Source of the DNA: Comamonas sp. lk
GTDB lineage: Bacteria > Pseudomonadota > Gammaproteobacteria > Burkholderiales > Burkholderiaceae_C
NCBI GenBank assembly: GCA_945860595.1
Contig: CAMAQV010000017.1
Location: 1 to 52,742, forward strand
DNA: 52,742 bases
Direction of reading: 5' to 3'
The notes under the pieces were generated by a model. The model was given only the letters and a program-made list of their open reading frames with translations, did not search any database and was not told the origin of the DNA. Shown here in pieces: positions 34,612 to 46,505 of this stretch. Each line of letters opens with the position of its first letter. Within the stretch, counting starts at the first letter, position 1. Position numbers and translations under genes: made by a program.

Positions 34612-36500
34612 ACCTGAAAATCAATAACCGCGAGATTGGAAGCGGCGACACCTACGTCATCGCTGAAATCGGCAACAACCACAATGGTAGTTTTGATCGC
34701 GCCATCGACATGGTGGATCGCGTGATCGCCACTGGCGCCGACTGCGCCAAGTTCCAGATGCGCCACCTCGACGAGGTTTATCGCAAACGTAGCCTGAAAA
34801 AAGACGGCGAAGACCTGGGCACCGAGTACATCGTCGACCTGCTGAAACGCTTCGAGCTAGGCGTCGACCAGCACAGAAAGCTGTTTGACTACTGTGGCCA
34901 GAAGGGCATCGAGTACATGTGCACGCCGTGGGACGCGCGCAGCGTGGCGGTGCTGGAGGACTTCGGCGTGTGCGCGTATAAGGTGGCCTCCGCCGACCTC
35001 ACCAACCAACCTCTGCTCGAGGTGCTCGCGCGCACCGGCAAGCCGCTGATCCTGTCAACCGGTATGAGTTTGACTGAGGAGGTACGTGCGACTGCGCAGT
35101 TTTTGAATGCGAACTCAGTCCAGCACGCGCTTCTGCACTGCAATAGCACCTACCCGGCGCCGTTGCACGACATCAATCTAAAGTGGATCACGGAACTGCG
35201 CAAGATCCATCCACTGGTGGGCTACTCTGGCCACGAGCGTGGCACCAACGTGTCGCTGGCCGCTGTAGCACTAGGCGCCTGCGTCATCGAGCGGCACTTC
35301 ACGCTGGATCGCCAAATGGAGGGCCCGGACCATGCCGCCAGCTTGACCGAGACTGAGTTCCGCACCATGGTTGACGGCATCCGCGAGATCGAATTGGCGC
35401 TTGGCAGCGGCGAGGCGCGCAAGTTGTCCCAGGGCGAGATGATCAACCGCGAAAACCTGGGCAAGAGCCTGGTGTCCACGCGCGCGCTGAAGGCAGGCAC
35501 AATGTTGAAGGCGGAAGACATCAAAATCCGCAGTCCCGGTCAGGGTCTGTCACCACAGAAACTTCCCCAGCTGCTGGGCCGCACGCTTGCGCGCGACATG
35601 CGGGATGAGGACTTCTTTTTCCCGTCAGATCTCGCGGACACGCGAGTGGAGCCGAGCAGCTATCGCTTCGGCCGCCCCTGGGGCGTTCCGGTGCGCTACC
35701 ACGATTTCGAGGAGTACGCGGCGCGCATCTCCCCTGACCTGTGGGAGTTCCACCTGTCATACTCCGACATGGACTTGGATCCCGCAGATTACCTGCAAAG
35801 CACCTATCTGGCCGGTTTCGTGGTGCACGCGCCGGAGCTGTTCTCGGGTAGCCGTTTGATGGATCTCGCAACGCCAGACGAGGCATACCGCAAGTACTCG
35901 GTTCGCGAGACCCAGCGTGTCATAGACATCACACGTGCGCTGCGTAAGTACTTTCCAAAGGAGCCGAGACCCATGATTGTCGCCAACGTTGGCGGCTTCA
36001 CCATGGACGAGGCCTTACCGGCAAGCGCCGTCCAAGGCTACTATGAACGCTTTGCCGGCAGCCTGAAGGAATTAGATTTCGAGGGCGTGGAGCTGATCCC
36101 GCAAACCATGGCCCCATTCCCTTGGCATTTCGGTGGTCAACGCTACCAGAACATCTTTGTCAAGGCCGACGAGATTGTGGACTGGTGCCAGCGCCTGAGT
36201 TTGCGCATGTGTTTCGACGTGTCACACAGCCGATTGACCTGCAATCACCTAGGTGTCGACTTCTACGAATTCGCCGCGCAGGTTGCGCCAGTCACCGCGC
36301 ACCTGCACCTTGGCGATGCCAAGGGTCTGAACGGCGAAGGCTTACAGATCGGCGAGGGCGACATTGACTTTAATCGCCTCGGTGCCATCCTCAAGATCGG
36401 CAGCCCACGAGCATCCTTCATCCCCGAAATCTGGCAGGGCCACAAGAACGGCGGCGAAGGCTTCTGGGTCGCGCTGAACCGCCTGGAGGGTAAGCTGTGA
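34608..36500 (+). CDS. NeuB-type nonulosonate synthase fused to xylose-isomerase-like domain
   Basis: 630-residue fusion. Residues 1-270 are a NeuB TIM barrel condensing PEP with a six-carbon sugar: VIAEIGNNHNG, AKFQMRHLDE, GYSGH (metal His 209) and ERHFTL (metal His 230), GPDH. Residues 280-345 form a SAF domain (LKAGTMLKAEDIKIRSPGQGLSPQ). From about 370 on, a second TIM barrel of the AP-endonuclease-2 / sugar isomerase-epimerase type follows (FHLSYSDMD, CFDVSHS, AHLHLGDAKG, FIPEIWQGHK). The fusion may epimerise or isomerise the sugar made or used by NeuB; that is inference. GTG at 34608 (GTGA overlap) is chosen; a TTG two codons earlier is also open. Confidence 0.85.
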   Translation: MNLKINNREIGSGDTYVIAEIGNNHNGSFDRAIDMVDRVIATGADCAKFQMRHLDEVYRKRSLKKDGEDLGTEYIVDLLKRFELGVDQHRKLFDYCGQKGIEYMCTPWDARSVAVLEDFGVCAYKVASADLTNQPLLEVLARTGKPLILSTGMSLTEEVRATAQFLNANSVQHALLHCNSTYPAPLHDINLKWITELRKIHPLVGYSGHERGTNVSLAAVALGACVIERHFTLDRQMEGPDHAASLTETEFRTMVDGIREIELALGSGEARKLSQGEMINRENLGKSLVSTRALKAGTMLKAEDIKIRSPGQGLSPQKLPQLLGRTLARDMRDEDFFFPSDLADTRVEPSSYRFGRPWGVPVRYHDFEEYAARISPDLWEFHLSYSDMDLDPADYLQSTYLAGFVVHAPELFSGSRLMDLATPDEAYRKYSVRETQRVIDITRALRKYFPKEPRPMIVANVGGFTMDEALPASAVQGYYERFAGSLKELDFEGVELIPQTMAPFPWHFGGQRYQNIFVKADEIVDWCQRLSLRMCFDVSHSRLTCNHLGVDFYEFAAQVAPVTAHLHLGDAKGLNGEGLQIGEGDIDFNRLGAILKIGSPRASFIPEIWQGHKNGGEGFWVALNRLEGKL

Positions 36501-36880
36501 GCGCGGACTTGGCTGCCCTCATTGTGCGAGAGATCGAGGATTCAATCGCTGCGAAGCAGAAACTCATGCTGGACCGCAGTTTGGTGGCGCAGCACCTGTC
36601 GGCCGAATTCGTGTCTCGTTTCAACTTAGACCGCGCCCCGCTGGCTTCCCTGGTGCTGGCAACCACCAGTTCCGCCATCAGTGCCATCGGCAACGACTAC
36701 GGCTACGGCTACGGCTACGATCAGGTCTGCTCTCGTGAACTGGAAGCGGTTGCGCGCCCAGGAGACGTGTTCATCCCTATCACCACAAGCGGCAACAGCC
36801 CCAACGCACTGAAGGCCATCAAAGTTGCCACACACCTCGAATTACGCACAGTCTGCCTTAGGCGGGAGTGGGTGCAGTGA
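36497..36880 (+). pseudogene. gmhA remnant (sedoheptulose-7-phosphate isomerase) with internal deletion
   Basis: 127 codons against about 190-200 for GmhA. Recognisable pieces: IEDSIAAKQKLMLD, AQHLSAEFVSRFNLDRAPLASLVLATTSSAISAIGNDYG, RPGDVFIPITTSGNSPNALKAIKVA. The SIS loop region that normally holds NGGSAADAQHL is cut so that AQHL follows LDRSLV directly (about 35 residues lost), and the last 60 or so residues are missing. A GGCTAC tandem repeat near 36700-36720 expands GYD to GYGYGYD, a slippage scar. The frame is open and overlaps both neighbours by GTGA, so it may survive only as a coupling link. Confidence 0.8.
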
Positions 36881-37572
36881 GCTCGACAGTCGCCATCATT
36901 CCGGCCCGTGGCGGCTCCAAGGGTATCCCGCGCAAAAACCTGGTGGACGTTTGTGGCAAGCCGCTAATCGCTTGGTCGATCCTGCAGGCCAGCAATGCGA
37001 GTCACATTGATTCCGTGTGGGTGACCTCCGATGACGACGAGATCTTGGCGGTGGCCGAGTCCTTCGGTGCCCGACCCATCTGCCGCCCTGAAAAGATTTC
37101 TGGTGATCAGGCGACCTCTGAATCGGCCTGGCTGCATGCGCTGGACACAATCGAGACGCAGGGCGTCGCCGTCGATCTGGTCGTGGCCATGCAGGCGACG
37201 TCGCCCATCCGCGAGTCGTCCGACCTCGACGGCGGGCTGCAGACCCTGCAGGAGCAAGGTTTCGACTCGCTGCTGTCGGTGGCGGAGGTGGAAGACTTCT
37301 TCACCTGGCGCATCGGCCCTGATGGTGGGGCGGAGTCGGTGAACTACGACTACCGCAATCGCAAGCGTCGTCAACAGATTGAAAAGCGGTTTTTGGAAAA
37401 CGGCTCCTTCTATATCTTCCGACCTGAACAACTTCGTAGCGGGAATAATCGCCTCGGCGGCCGCATCGGTTTGTTTGTGATGGGGCGCCACAAAATGTTC
37501 CAGATCGATAATCCCGAAGACATCGGACTCTGTTCTGCCGTGATGCGTGGCTTTGGATTGGATCGGACATGA
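36877..37572 (+). CDS. Acylneuraminate cytidylyltransferase family CMP-sugar synthetase
   Basis: 231-residue CMP-sugar synthetase (NeuA superfamily). Signatures: VAIIPARGGSKGIPRKNLVDVCGKPLIAWSI (CTP-binding loop), WVTSDDDEI, MQATSPIRESSDLDGG and NGSFYIFRPEQL. It activates the nonulosonic acid from the upstream NeuB as a CMP-sugar. The start GTG at 36877 overlaps the gmhA stop (GTGA); an extension to 36868 is possible. It lies between the NeuB fusion and three SDR genes, so the product is probably the sugar of this sub-cluster. Which nonulosonate is made is open. Confidence 0.85.
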   Translation: MSSTVAIIPARGGSKGIPRKNLVDVCGKPLIAWSILQASNASHIDSVWVTSDDDEILAVAESFGARPICRPEKISGDQATSESAWLHALDTIETQGVAVDLVVAMQATSPIRESSDLDGGLQTLQEQGFDSLLSVAEVEDFFTWRIGPDGGAESVNYDYRNRKRRQQIEKRFLENGSFYIFRPEQLRSGNNRLGGRIGLFVMGRHKMFQIDNPEDIGLCSAVMRGFGLDRT

Positions 37573-38321
37573 GCGCCTCTTCAGACTTGTTCCGGCTCGA
37601 CAGTCGCGTGGCGATCGTCACAGGTGCCTCGCGTGGCATCGGTTATGCAATTGCAAACGGGCTCGCTGCTGCTGGTGCGCAAGTCACTGGCCTGGGTCGC
37701 TCAGTATTGGCAAAAAGTGAGGCGTCCAGCTTTGACTACAGTATCTGTGACGTCACGAACGCCGCTAGTTTCAAGGATTTGGTGGAAAGAGTTTTCTCGC
37801 AATTTGGTCGCATCGATATTCTGGTGAACGCTGCAGGCATCACGCTACCTCCCCAGACGGAAGAAGATCAAATGGCAGCTTTCCATCAGACACTCGCATG
37901 TAACCTTACTGCAGTATTCGACTGTTGCCTCACCGCCATACCTTTCATGCGGCGCGGTGGCTATGGCTCCATCATCAACGTCACCAGTATCGGCGCGGCC
38001 CTTGGCTTCCCTGGCAACCCCGGCTATGTTGCCTCCAAGGGAGGTCTTGCGGCGCTGACCCGTGCGCTTGCGCTCGACCACGGCACGCAAGGTATACGCG
38101 TTAACAGCTTGGTACCCGGCTATATTCGCACTGCGATGACGCAGGCCAGCCATGCGGATCCCGAACGCCGGGAAGCCCGCGCCGCACGCACCATGCTAGC
38201 TCGCTGGGGCGAGCCGGAAGAGCTTGCAGGTGCCGCGATCTTCCTTGCCTCGCCAGCCAGCAGCTACGTGACGGGCTCCGATTTGTACATCGACGGCGGA
38301 TGGGCCGCGAAAGGACTTTGA
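37569..38321 (+). CDS. SDR family oxidoreductase (nonulosonate sub-cluster)
   Basis: 250-residue classical SDR. VAIVTGASRGIGYAIANGLAAAG (cofactor), ILVNAAGITL, NVTSIGAALGFP (catalytic Ser) and GYVASKGGLAAL (YxxxK); it ends with YVTGSDLYIDGGWA. Substrate unknown; by position it should reduce or oxidise a sugar intermediate of the CMP-nonulosonate. It overlaps neuA by four bases and the isomerase-like gene by one. Confidence 0.85.
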   Translation: MSASSDLFRLDSRVAIVTGASRGIGYAIANGLAAAGAQVTGLGRSVLAKSEASSFDYSICDVTNAASFKDLVERVFSQFGRIDILVNAAGITLPPQTEEDQMAAFHQTLACNLTAVFDCCLTAIPFMRRGGYGSIINVTSIGAALGFPGNPGYVASKGGLAALTRALALDHGTQGIRVNSLVPGYIRTAMTQASHADPERREARAARTMLARWGEPEELAGAAIFLASPASSYVTGSDLYIDGGWAAKGL

Positions 38322-39154
38322 TGGAAATCGGATTCATGCAGGGTCGGCTGTGCGATCGGGTGGGCGGAAAGATCCAAGCTTTCCCTTGGCATGACTGGGA
38401 ATCCGAGTTTCCTCTGGCGCAGGCGCTCGGCCTCAGTTTGATGGAATGGACGCTGGACCAAGAGCGCCTGCATGAGAACCCGCTCATGACAGCAGCAGGC
38501 CAGGCCCGCATCCGGGAACTCTCGGCCCGCCACGGGGTAAGCATTCTGTCGCTGACCGGCGACTGTTTCATGCAACAGCCGTTCTACAAGGTTGAGGGAA
38601 CCGCCCGCGAGGCCCTGCTCGCGGATCTGTGTGCCATCCTCGACGCCTCAGAACAAGTCGGTATCCGTTATGTGCTGATGCCATTGGTGGACAACGGTTC
38701 TCTGCAGACGCCCCAGCAAGAAGCTGATTTATGCAATGGAATCCTACCCCTACATCAGCGGCTGGTTGACGCCGATATGAAGATCGTGTTCGAGTCAGAT
38801 TTCGGTCCCGAACGCCTGGCCGCCTTTATTGAGCGTCTGCCGCAGGACGCCTTCGGCATCAACTACGACATCGGCAACAGCGCTTCACTGGGCTTCTCGC
38901 CCATTGATGAGATTAGCCGCTACGGCCACCGCATTTACAACGTCCACGTGAAAGACCGCCAATTGCACGGCACCACGGTCCCACTCGGCACGGGCAATGC
39001 AGATTTTCCGGCTGCTTTCGGCGCTCTGCTTAAAGTTGGTTATACCGGTCACTTCATCCTGCAGACGGCGCGAGCGGATGACAACGCCCATGCGGCTGCG
39101 ATCGCTCTTTATCGTGATATGACTAGAAATTGGTTGACCCAAAGTGGATCTTGA
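38321..39154 (+). CDS. Stand-alone sugar isomerase/epimerase-like protein
   Basis: 277-residue xylose-isomerase-like TIM barrel (AP-endonuclease-2 fold). [10 protein letters not shown] at the start, [40 protein letters not shown] and [27 protein letters not shown], the last with the typical metal-ligand His/Asp pattern. A possible epimerase or isomerase of the sub-cluster, and a separate homologue of the C-terminal domain fused to NeuB upstream. The start ATG at 38321 overlaps the previous stop (TGATG); a start at 38300 is rejected. Confidence 0.82.
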   Translation: MEIGFMQGRLCDRVGGKIQAFPWHDWESEFPLAQALGLSLMEWTLDQERLHENPLMTAAGQARIRELSARHGVSILSLTGDCFMQQPFYKVEGTAREALLADLCAILDASEQVGIRYVLMPLVDNGSLQTPQQEADLCNGILPLHQRLVDADMKIVFESDFGPERLAAFIERLPQDAFGINYDIGNSASLGFSPIDEISRYGHRIYNVHVKDRQLHGTTVPLGTGNADFPAAFGALLKVGYTGHFILQTARADDNAHAAAIALYRDMTRNWLTQSGS

Positions 39155-39896
39155 ACTTTCTGGCAAAGTAGCCTTGGTTACCGGTTCATCGAGTGGCATC
39201 GGTCTTGGCATTGCACTTATGCTGGCGTCAGAAGGTGCCACCGTACTTTTAAATGGACGCGATTCAGCTCGCCTGAACAAGACACAAGCGAGCATTCCTG
39301 GAGCGGCCTCGTATGCAGCCGATGTGTGTATCCCTTCTGAGTGTCAACGTCTGGTAAGCGAAGTTCTGTCAAAGCATGGGCGGTTGGACGTGCTGGTTTG
39401 CAACGTGGGCAGCGGCACGTCGTTGCCGCCCGGCCAGGAGACGCCCGAGGAGTGGCGGCGCGTGCTGGACATCAACCTTCATGCGAGTACGCAGATGGTA
39501 TGGGCATCGACAGATGCGCTTGCGGCTTCCGCAGGTAACGTGGTCTGTATCTCTTCGATCTGTGGCATCGAGGCACTGGGTTGCCCAGTAGCTTATGCGG
39601 CCGCGAAGGCGGCGCTGGAAAGCTTTGTTCGCAATTCCGCTCGCCCTCTGGGCAAGCGGGGCGTGCGCATCAACAGCGTCGCCCCCGGCAATATCCTGTT
39701 CTCCGGCTCCACCTGGGAACGCAAGCTTGCCGCCGACGAAACTGGTGTGAACGCGATGCTGGGGCGAGAAGTAGCGCTACAGTCTCTGGGTCGGCCAGAA
39801 GATGTGGCTCGGCTAGTGGCCTATCTTGTATCGCCCCTGGCATCTTTCATTACTGGAGCCACCTACGTTGTTGATGGCGGACAGACCCGATCATGA
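39144..39896 (+). CDS. SDR family oxidoreductase (nonulosonate sub-cluster, second)
   Basis: 250-residue [60 protein letters not shown] (Ser and YxxxK) and the [12 protein letters not shown] end. The NNAG motif is altered to CNVGSG. Start is a GTG at 39144 overlapping the preceding gene by 11 bases. Substrate unknown. Confidence 0.84.
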   Translation: MDLELSGKVALVTGSSSGIGLGIALMLASEGATVLLNGRDSARLNKTQASIPGAASYAADVCIPSECQRLVSEVLSKHGRLDVLVCNVGSGTSLPPGQETPEEWRRVLDINLHASTQMVWASTDALAASAGNVVCISSICGIEALGCPVAYAAAKAALESFVRNSARPLGKRGVRINSVAPGNILFSGSTWERKLAADETGVNAMLGREVALQSLGRPEDVARLVAYLVSPLASFITGATYVVDGGQTRS

Positions 39897-40738
39897 AACA
39901 AAGCACACTTCAACTTCCAAAATCATTCGATCTAAGCGGTCGTGTTGCTCTCATTACGGGCGGGTCAGGACTGCTCGGCTCACAGCATGCGCGCGCCCTG
40001 GCGGAAATAGGTGCTAGCGTAGTGATCGCAGACATCGACGTGGAGCGCGGCGAGGTCGAAGCGGCGCAGGTTCGCGCCGAGTTCCCGCGAGTTCAAGCGA
40101 TGGCGCTGAGGCTGGACGTCACCAGTCAGGTTTCCGTTGCTGCGGGTCTTGATACCGTGTTGCAGACTCTTGGCGGAATCCACGTTCTTGTCAACAACGC
40201 CGCCGTTGACCCAAAAGTTCATGGCAACGGCGTAGTTGAGACCTCCCGTCTCGAGAACTTCCCTCTCGACCAGTGGAATTTCCAGCTAGGGGTCGGCCTG
40301 ACAGGCGCCTTCCTGTGCAGCCAGGCCTTCGGCGGCTGGATGGCGGCAAACGGCGGCGGCGCAATCCTCAACATCGCTTCCGACCTGGCGGTTTTCGCTC
40401 CGGACCAACGCCTATATCGCAAGTCGGACCTCGACGAGGATCGGCAGCCAGTGAAGCCAGTGACTTATCCAGTGATCAAGACTGCACTGCTGGGCCTGAC
40501 TCGTTATCTCGCCACCTACTGGCATGAAGCCGGGGTGCGCTGCAATGCTCTCTCACCGGGAGGCGTGTTCAACGGCCAGAGCGAGGAATTCGTCGCCCGT
40601 CTGTCACAGTTGATTCCTCTCGGCAGGATGGCCCGTGCAAACGAGTACCAGGCGGCTGTCCAGTTCCTTTGCTCAGATGCATCGAGTTACATGACAGGAC
40701 AGAACGTAATTATTGACGGTGGCAGAAGCGTCTGGTGA
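39893..40738 (+). CDS. SDR family oxidoreductase (nonulosonate sub-cluster, third)
   Basis: 281-residue [26 protein letters not shown] carries a TGGSGLLG loop, a variant of TGxxxGIG. It also has [29 protein letters not shown] with the catalytic Ser, and [18 protein letters not shown] (YxxxK), and ends [12 protein letters not shown]. The central insert before YxxxK and the longer length resemble SDRs found in nonulosonate loci; substrate unknown. It overlaps the previous gene by four bases; 39 bases before pseB. Confidence 0.84.
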   Translation: MKQSTLQLPKSFDLSGRVALITGGSGLLGSQHARALAEIGASVVIADIDVERGEVEAAQVRAEFPRVQAMALRLDVTSQVSVAAGLDTVLQTLGGIHVLVNNAAVDPKVHGNGVVETSRLENFPLDQWNFQLGVGLTGAFLCSQAFGGWMAANGGGAILNIASDLAVFAPDQRLYRKSDLDEDRQPVKPVTYPVIKTALLGLTRYLATYWHEAGVRCNALSPGGVFNGQSEEFVARLSQLIPLGRMARANEYQAAVQFLCSDASSYMTGQNVIIDGGRSVW

Positions 40739-42941
<2,203 letters not shown>

Positions 42942-42942
<1 letters not shown>

Positions 42943-43667
42943 TGCGTGCGCTTGGGAAGATGCTGGCGCTTATCCCCGCCAAAGAGGGCTCCACCCGTTT
43001 GCCTCGCAAGAACATACTGCCGCTGGCTGGCAAAACAATGCTGGAACGAACCATTACTACCGCAAATAGATGTAGCGTGTTCGATCGAATTTTCGTCAGC
43101 ACGGAGAGTGATGACGTGGCACGAATTGCCGGTGCGGCAGGTTTTCCGCCGCCATTCATGCGTCCCCCCGAGCTGTCTCGTGATCCAGCCGGTGTGGTTG
43201 AAGTGTGCCTTCACGCACTAGAAGAGTTCGAGCGTCTCGGTGAAACTTACGACACGTTGGTGATTCTTTTGCCGACCAGTCCTTTCCGCAAGACTGAAGA
43301 TGTGATGAGTTCGATCCATGCGTACAGTGAAAGCGGTGTGGATTTCCTGATGAGCGTTGTACGTGAGGTGCACTCTCCTTTGTCAAGCCTTGTTCTTGAC
43401 GATGGGCAGCTCAAGCCCCTGCATCCGGAATGGCTGGATCAAACCGGGGCGCGTTCATTAGGTAAGCGGTTGCCTTGTCTGGTTCGTGCCAACGGAGCCG
43501 TGACCATCGTCAATGTTTCTAGTTTCAAACGCGAACGTACCTACTACGCTTATCCGCTGTGGGCATACGAGATGCCGATTGAGCGCAGTCTTGATATCGA
43601 TACGTCGTTGGAATTCGAATTTGCACAATTCCTGGCCCAGATGCATCCGGACTGGCTTGATGGATGA
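42942..43667 (+). CDS. pseF: Pseudaminic acid cytidylyltransferase, PseF
   Basis: 241-residue CMP-pseudaminic acid synthetase. LALIPAKEGSTRLPRKNILPLAGKTMLERTI (CTP loop), STESDDVARI, ILLPTSPFRKTEDVMSSIHAYSESGVDFLMSV, and ANGAVTIVN. ATG at 42942 chosen (TGATG overlap with pseC); a GTG one codon upstream is also open. A second cytidylyltransferase in the same island, distinct from the neuA-like gene at 36877. Confidence 0.92.
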
Positions 43668-44664
43668 TTTCTTGTTTCGTGTGGATGATGGCCCAGGCGT
43701 CGGTGCTGGCCACCTGATGCGCTGCCTGGCATTGGCAGAGGAAATTTGCCAATCTGGCAGAAAGGTGCACTTGCTCGCGACGCGCCCATCGGTACTGCAC
43801 CACCGATGGCGGGCAACCGGCGCGGACGTCATGATCCGTGATTGCCGGATCGGGAGCGAAGAAGACTTGGCAGTCACCCTGCAAGCAGCGAGCTTGTTGG
43901 ACGCAGACTGGGTTGTTGTGGATGGATATGGTTTTACGGTCGACTGGTTGGATGCGGTGGGTGGCGAGCGAAATACATTGTGTATGGATGACGTCGGTGT
44001 TCGGGACCCATCCGTGGCATTGGTGTTGAACCACAATCCGGGGGCTGAGCAGCGATATGCCGGCAGTTACCGTCGTTGTAGGAAGGCATTGCTGGGGTCG
44101 GACTGGTTTTTGCTGAGAAGTGAATTCAAAGATCAGGTCCGATGCCCGGAGAATGGCCAAATCCTAGTTTGTCTCGGCGGCGAGGATCTCGACAATCGAA
44201 CGTTGAATGTCATTCAGGCTTTGGTGGCCTGCAGGGGGGTGGATTTCGGGGTAGACGTGGTGTGCAATGACGCACAGTTCGCTGGAATTGCGGAAATGGC
44301 CGAACTTGCCGTGAGCGCAGGTCGGCGATTTCAGGTGCACCCAGGACCCTTGGCGCTTGCGCCTTTGATGGGCCGGGCGCACGTCATGATTTGCGGTGGT
44401 GGCGTCACCGCAGTAGAGGCACTGAGCATGGGGTTGAATGTTGTTGCGATTGTGTTGGCTGACAACCAAGCGGAAGGAATCGCTTATCTTGCCAACACAG
44501 GCGCGCTGGATGTTGTGCAAGTCACCGGAGATTGGGCGGAATATGCGGCGAGTGCAGCACTCGAGTATGTTGCCAGAAGCGGATCGACGAACGATCATAA
44601 GATGCCATTCAAATTTTATTGGGGTGGAGCTGGGCGGGTGTTTGCTCGAATGATCGCCCAATGA
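43660..44664 (+). CDS. pseG: UDP-2,4-diacetamido-2,4,6-trideoxy-beta-L-altropyranose hydrolase, PseG
   Basis: 334-residue GT-B-fold hydrolase removing UDP to yield the free sugar for PseI. FLFRVDDGPGVGAGHLMRCLALAEEI at the start with catalytic His in GAGHLMRC, LLGSDWFLLRSEF, ILVCLGGEDLDNRTLNVIQAL, and MICGGGVTAVEALSMGLN. Start ATG at 43660 overlaps pseF by eight bases; longer frames from 43513 are rejected. 89 bases before the methyltransferase gene. Confidence 0.94.
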   Translation: MDDFLFRVDDGPGVGAGHLMRCLALAEEICQSGRKVHLLATRPSVLHHRWRATGADVMIRDCRIGSEEDLAVTLQAASLLDADWVVVDGYGFTVDWLDAVGGERNTLCMDDVGVRDPSVALVLNHNPGAEQRYAGSYRRCRKALLGSDWFLLRSEFKDQVRCPENGQILVCLGGEDLDNRTLNVIQALVACRGVDFGVDVVCNDAQFAGIAEMAELAVSAGRRFQVHPGPLALAPLMGRAHVMICGGGVTAVEALSMGLNVVAIVLADNQAEGIAYLANTGALDVVQVTGDWAEYAASAALEYVARSGSTNDHKMPFKFYWGGAGRVFARMIAQ

Positions 44665-44753
44665 GTCGGCTAGGTGCTGGGCGTTCTTTAACGGAACACC
44701 TGGTTGGAATGTGAGCGGCATTTTTTGATGGTAATGAATAAACGGGAATAGGT

Positions 44754-45428
44754 ATGGACTGGACAGCATTTTGGGATAGCAAAGCCGGATCTGAGAACGA
44801 CCTTCAGGCCACGGGCAGGGGGTTGATGGATCTTCCGGGTTATCTGCATACGGTGGCTGAGGTTGTCAAGCTGCTCGACCTGAAACAGGGCGAGCACTTG
44901 ATTGATGTGGGGTGTGGGGCAGGAATCATGGCGCTTTCTCTTGCGCCGTGGTTGGGCAGCATCTGCGCAATCGACATAAGCACCGCCCTGGTCAGTCGGG
45001 CAGGTGCAAATCTGCAAGGGCAGGAAAACGTTGCATCCAGCGTAGGCAGCATAACGCGAATTCCGGTTCCGGATTCAAGCGCCGAGAAATTGCTTGCGTA
45101 CAGCGTCACTCAATATCTTGGGAAAGAAGAAAATGCATTGCTGGCAATGCAGGAAGTTGCGCGAGTGCTAAAGCCTGGCGGGCGAGCGCTTTTGGCGGCC
45201 AATCCAGATCCTCTACGACGAGGCGCTTATGAGCATGTGGTTCGTCAAAGACCTCATGGCGAGGGCGTGAACAAGGAGCTTGGTCTTTTGGATCATTTAC
45301 TCTGGCTTTCCCCGAAGCAAATGACGGAAATGGCGAAGTCTGCGGGATTGCATGCCAAAGTTGAACCGCTCAACCAGCGGGTCTGGCAGCATTTCTATAT
45401 GTTCCATCTTTTACTGACAAAGCCCTAA
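44754..45428 (+). CDS. Class I SAM-dependent methyltransferase
   Basis: 224-residue Rossmann methyltransferase. SAM motif I is LIDVGCGAGIMALSLAPWLG near residue 45, later AYSVTQYLGKEENALLAMQEVARVLKPGGRALLAANP (motif III region). It probably methylates the pseudaminic acid or its derivative. It sits between pseG and pseI with 12 bases to pseI, and 89 after pseG; substrate unconfirmed. Confidence 0.8.
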   Translation: MDWTAFWDSKAGSENDLQATGRGLMDLPGYLHTVAEVVKLLDLKQGEHLIDVGCGAGIMALSLAPWLGSICAIDISTALVSRAGANLQGQENVASSVGSITRIPVPDSSAEKLLAYSVTQYLGKEENALLAMQEVARVLKPGGRALLAANPDPLRRGAYEHVVRQRPHGEGVNKELGLLDHLLWLSPKQMTEMAKSAGLHAKVEPLNQRVWQHFYMFHLLLTKP

Positions 45429-45440
45429 GTGGAGAGTCAT

Positions 45441-46502
45441 ATGAATTTATATGCAAATCCCTGGGTAGATATCGGGCCTTATCGCGTCGGTGTGGGTCAT
45501 GCGCCCTTCATCGTCGCTGAGGTCGGGATCAACCATAACGGCGAGCTTGATCGTGCGCTGGCCATGATCGCGGTGGCAAAGTCATCAGGATGTGATGCCG
45601 TGAAATTCCAAACCTTCAGGGCAGATGAATTTGTTGGCGACCCGGCTCAAATGTTTACTTATCAATCACAGGGCAAATCTGTGACTGAATCGATGCTTGA
45701 AATGTTCAGGCGTTATGAACTGCCGCGGAGTGCGTGGTCCGTTCTCAAGGCTGAGTGTGATAAACAAAACATTCTTTTTCTCTCCACTCCCCAAAATCGC
45801 TCCGATCTGGACATATTGCTGAATGTAGGCGTTTCGGCTGTGAAAGTGGGGTCGGATGACTTCACCAATCTGCCTTTGCTGCAAAGCTATGCCACGACAG
45901 GCCTTCCAATCATTCTCTCAACAGGCATGTCAGACATGTCGGAGGCGCATCAGGCGCTGGAAACAGTTGGAGCATTCGATGGGTATCCGGTAATTCTTCT
46001 TGTTTGTACCTCACAATACCCCACGCCGCCCGACGATGTAAATCTCACTAGGGTTACAACCTTGCGTTCGGCATTTCCCATGGTGCCGATCGGTTTTTCG
46101 GATCATACCAGCGGACCGCTAGCGTCAAGCCTTGCGGTTGCAATGGGAGCAGCCTTTTACGAGAAGCATTTCACCTTGAGTCACGACCTGCCCGGGCCAG
46201 ATCACTGGTTCTCCGAGGACCCGGGGGGACTGAGGGCGTGGGTTGACTCGATTCGAACCGCCAGTCGCATGCTGGGTAGTCCACTGGTCCGACCCACCGA
46301 GACGGAGCGTAAGAACAAGCGTGAATACCAGCGACGCCTTGTGGCCGCGCGGGACATTGCAGCCGGAGAGACCATGGTGGAGGAAACTATCACTTTGCGC
46401 CGAGTCAGCGGTGGAAGAGGCTTGCCACCGAACATGCTGCCTTATTTGCTCGGTAGGCCCGCACATCATGCCATGCGAGCCGGTGAACCTATCGAGCTTT
46501 AA
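45441..46502 (+). CDS. pseI: Pseudaminic acid synthase, PseI
   Basis: 353-residue NeuB-family synthase condensing 6-deoxy-AltdiNAc with PEP. FIVAEVGINHNGELDRAL, KFQTFRADEFV, KVGSDDFTNLPLLQ, GFSDHTSG (metal His 222), EKHFTLSHDLPGPDHWFS (metal His 243), then a SAF domain (RDIAAGETMVEETITLRRVSGGRGLPPNMLPYLLG). All expected ligands are intact, in contrast to the third paralogue (48720). ATG at 45441 is preferred over GTG at 45429 because GGAGAG lies just before it. Confidence 0.94.
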   Translation: MNLYANPWVDIGPYRVGVGHAPFIVAEVGINHNGELDRALAMIAVAKSSGCDAVKFQTFRADEFVGDPAQMFTYQSQGKSVTESMLEMFRRYELPRSAWSVLKAECDKQNILFLSTPQNRSDLDILLNVGVSAVKVGSDDFTNLPLLQSYATTGLPIILSTGMSDMSEAHQALETVGAFDGYPVILLVCTSQYPTPPDDVNLTRVTTLRSAFPMVPIGFSDHTSGPLASSLAVAMGAAFYEKHFTLSHDLPGPDHWFSEDPGGLRAWVDSIRTASRMLGSPLVRPTETERKNKREYQRRLVAARDIAAGETMVEETITLRRVSGGRGLPPNMLPYLLGRPAHHAMRAGEPIEL

Positions 46503-46505
46503 GAA

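Noticed and set aside
36663..36720. CRISPR-like or VNTR array in the gmhA remnant
   Set aside because: Only a three-to-four-unit GGCTAC slippage repeat; no spacers.
43513..43659. Longer N-terminus for PseG
   Set aside because: The extension overlaps pseF by 155 bases and has no family match; the ATG at 43660 gives the family start.
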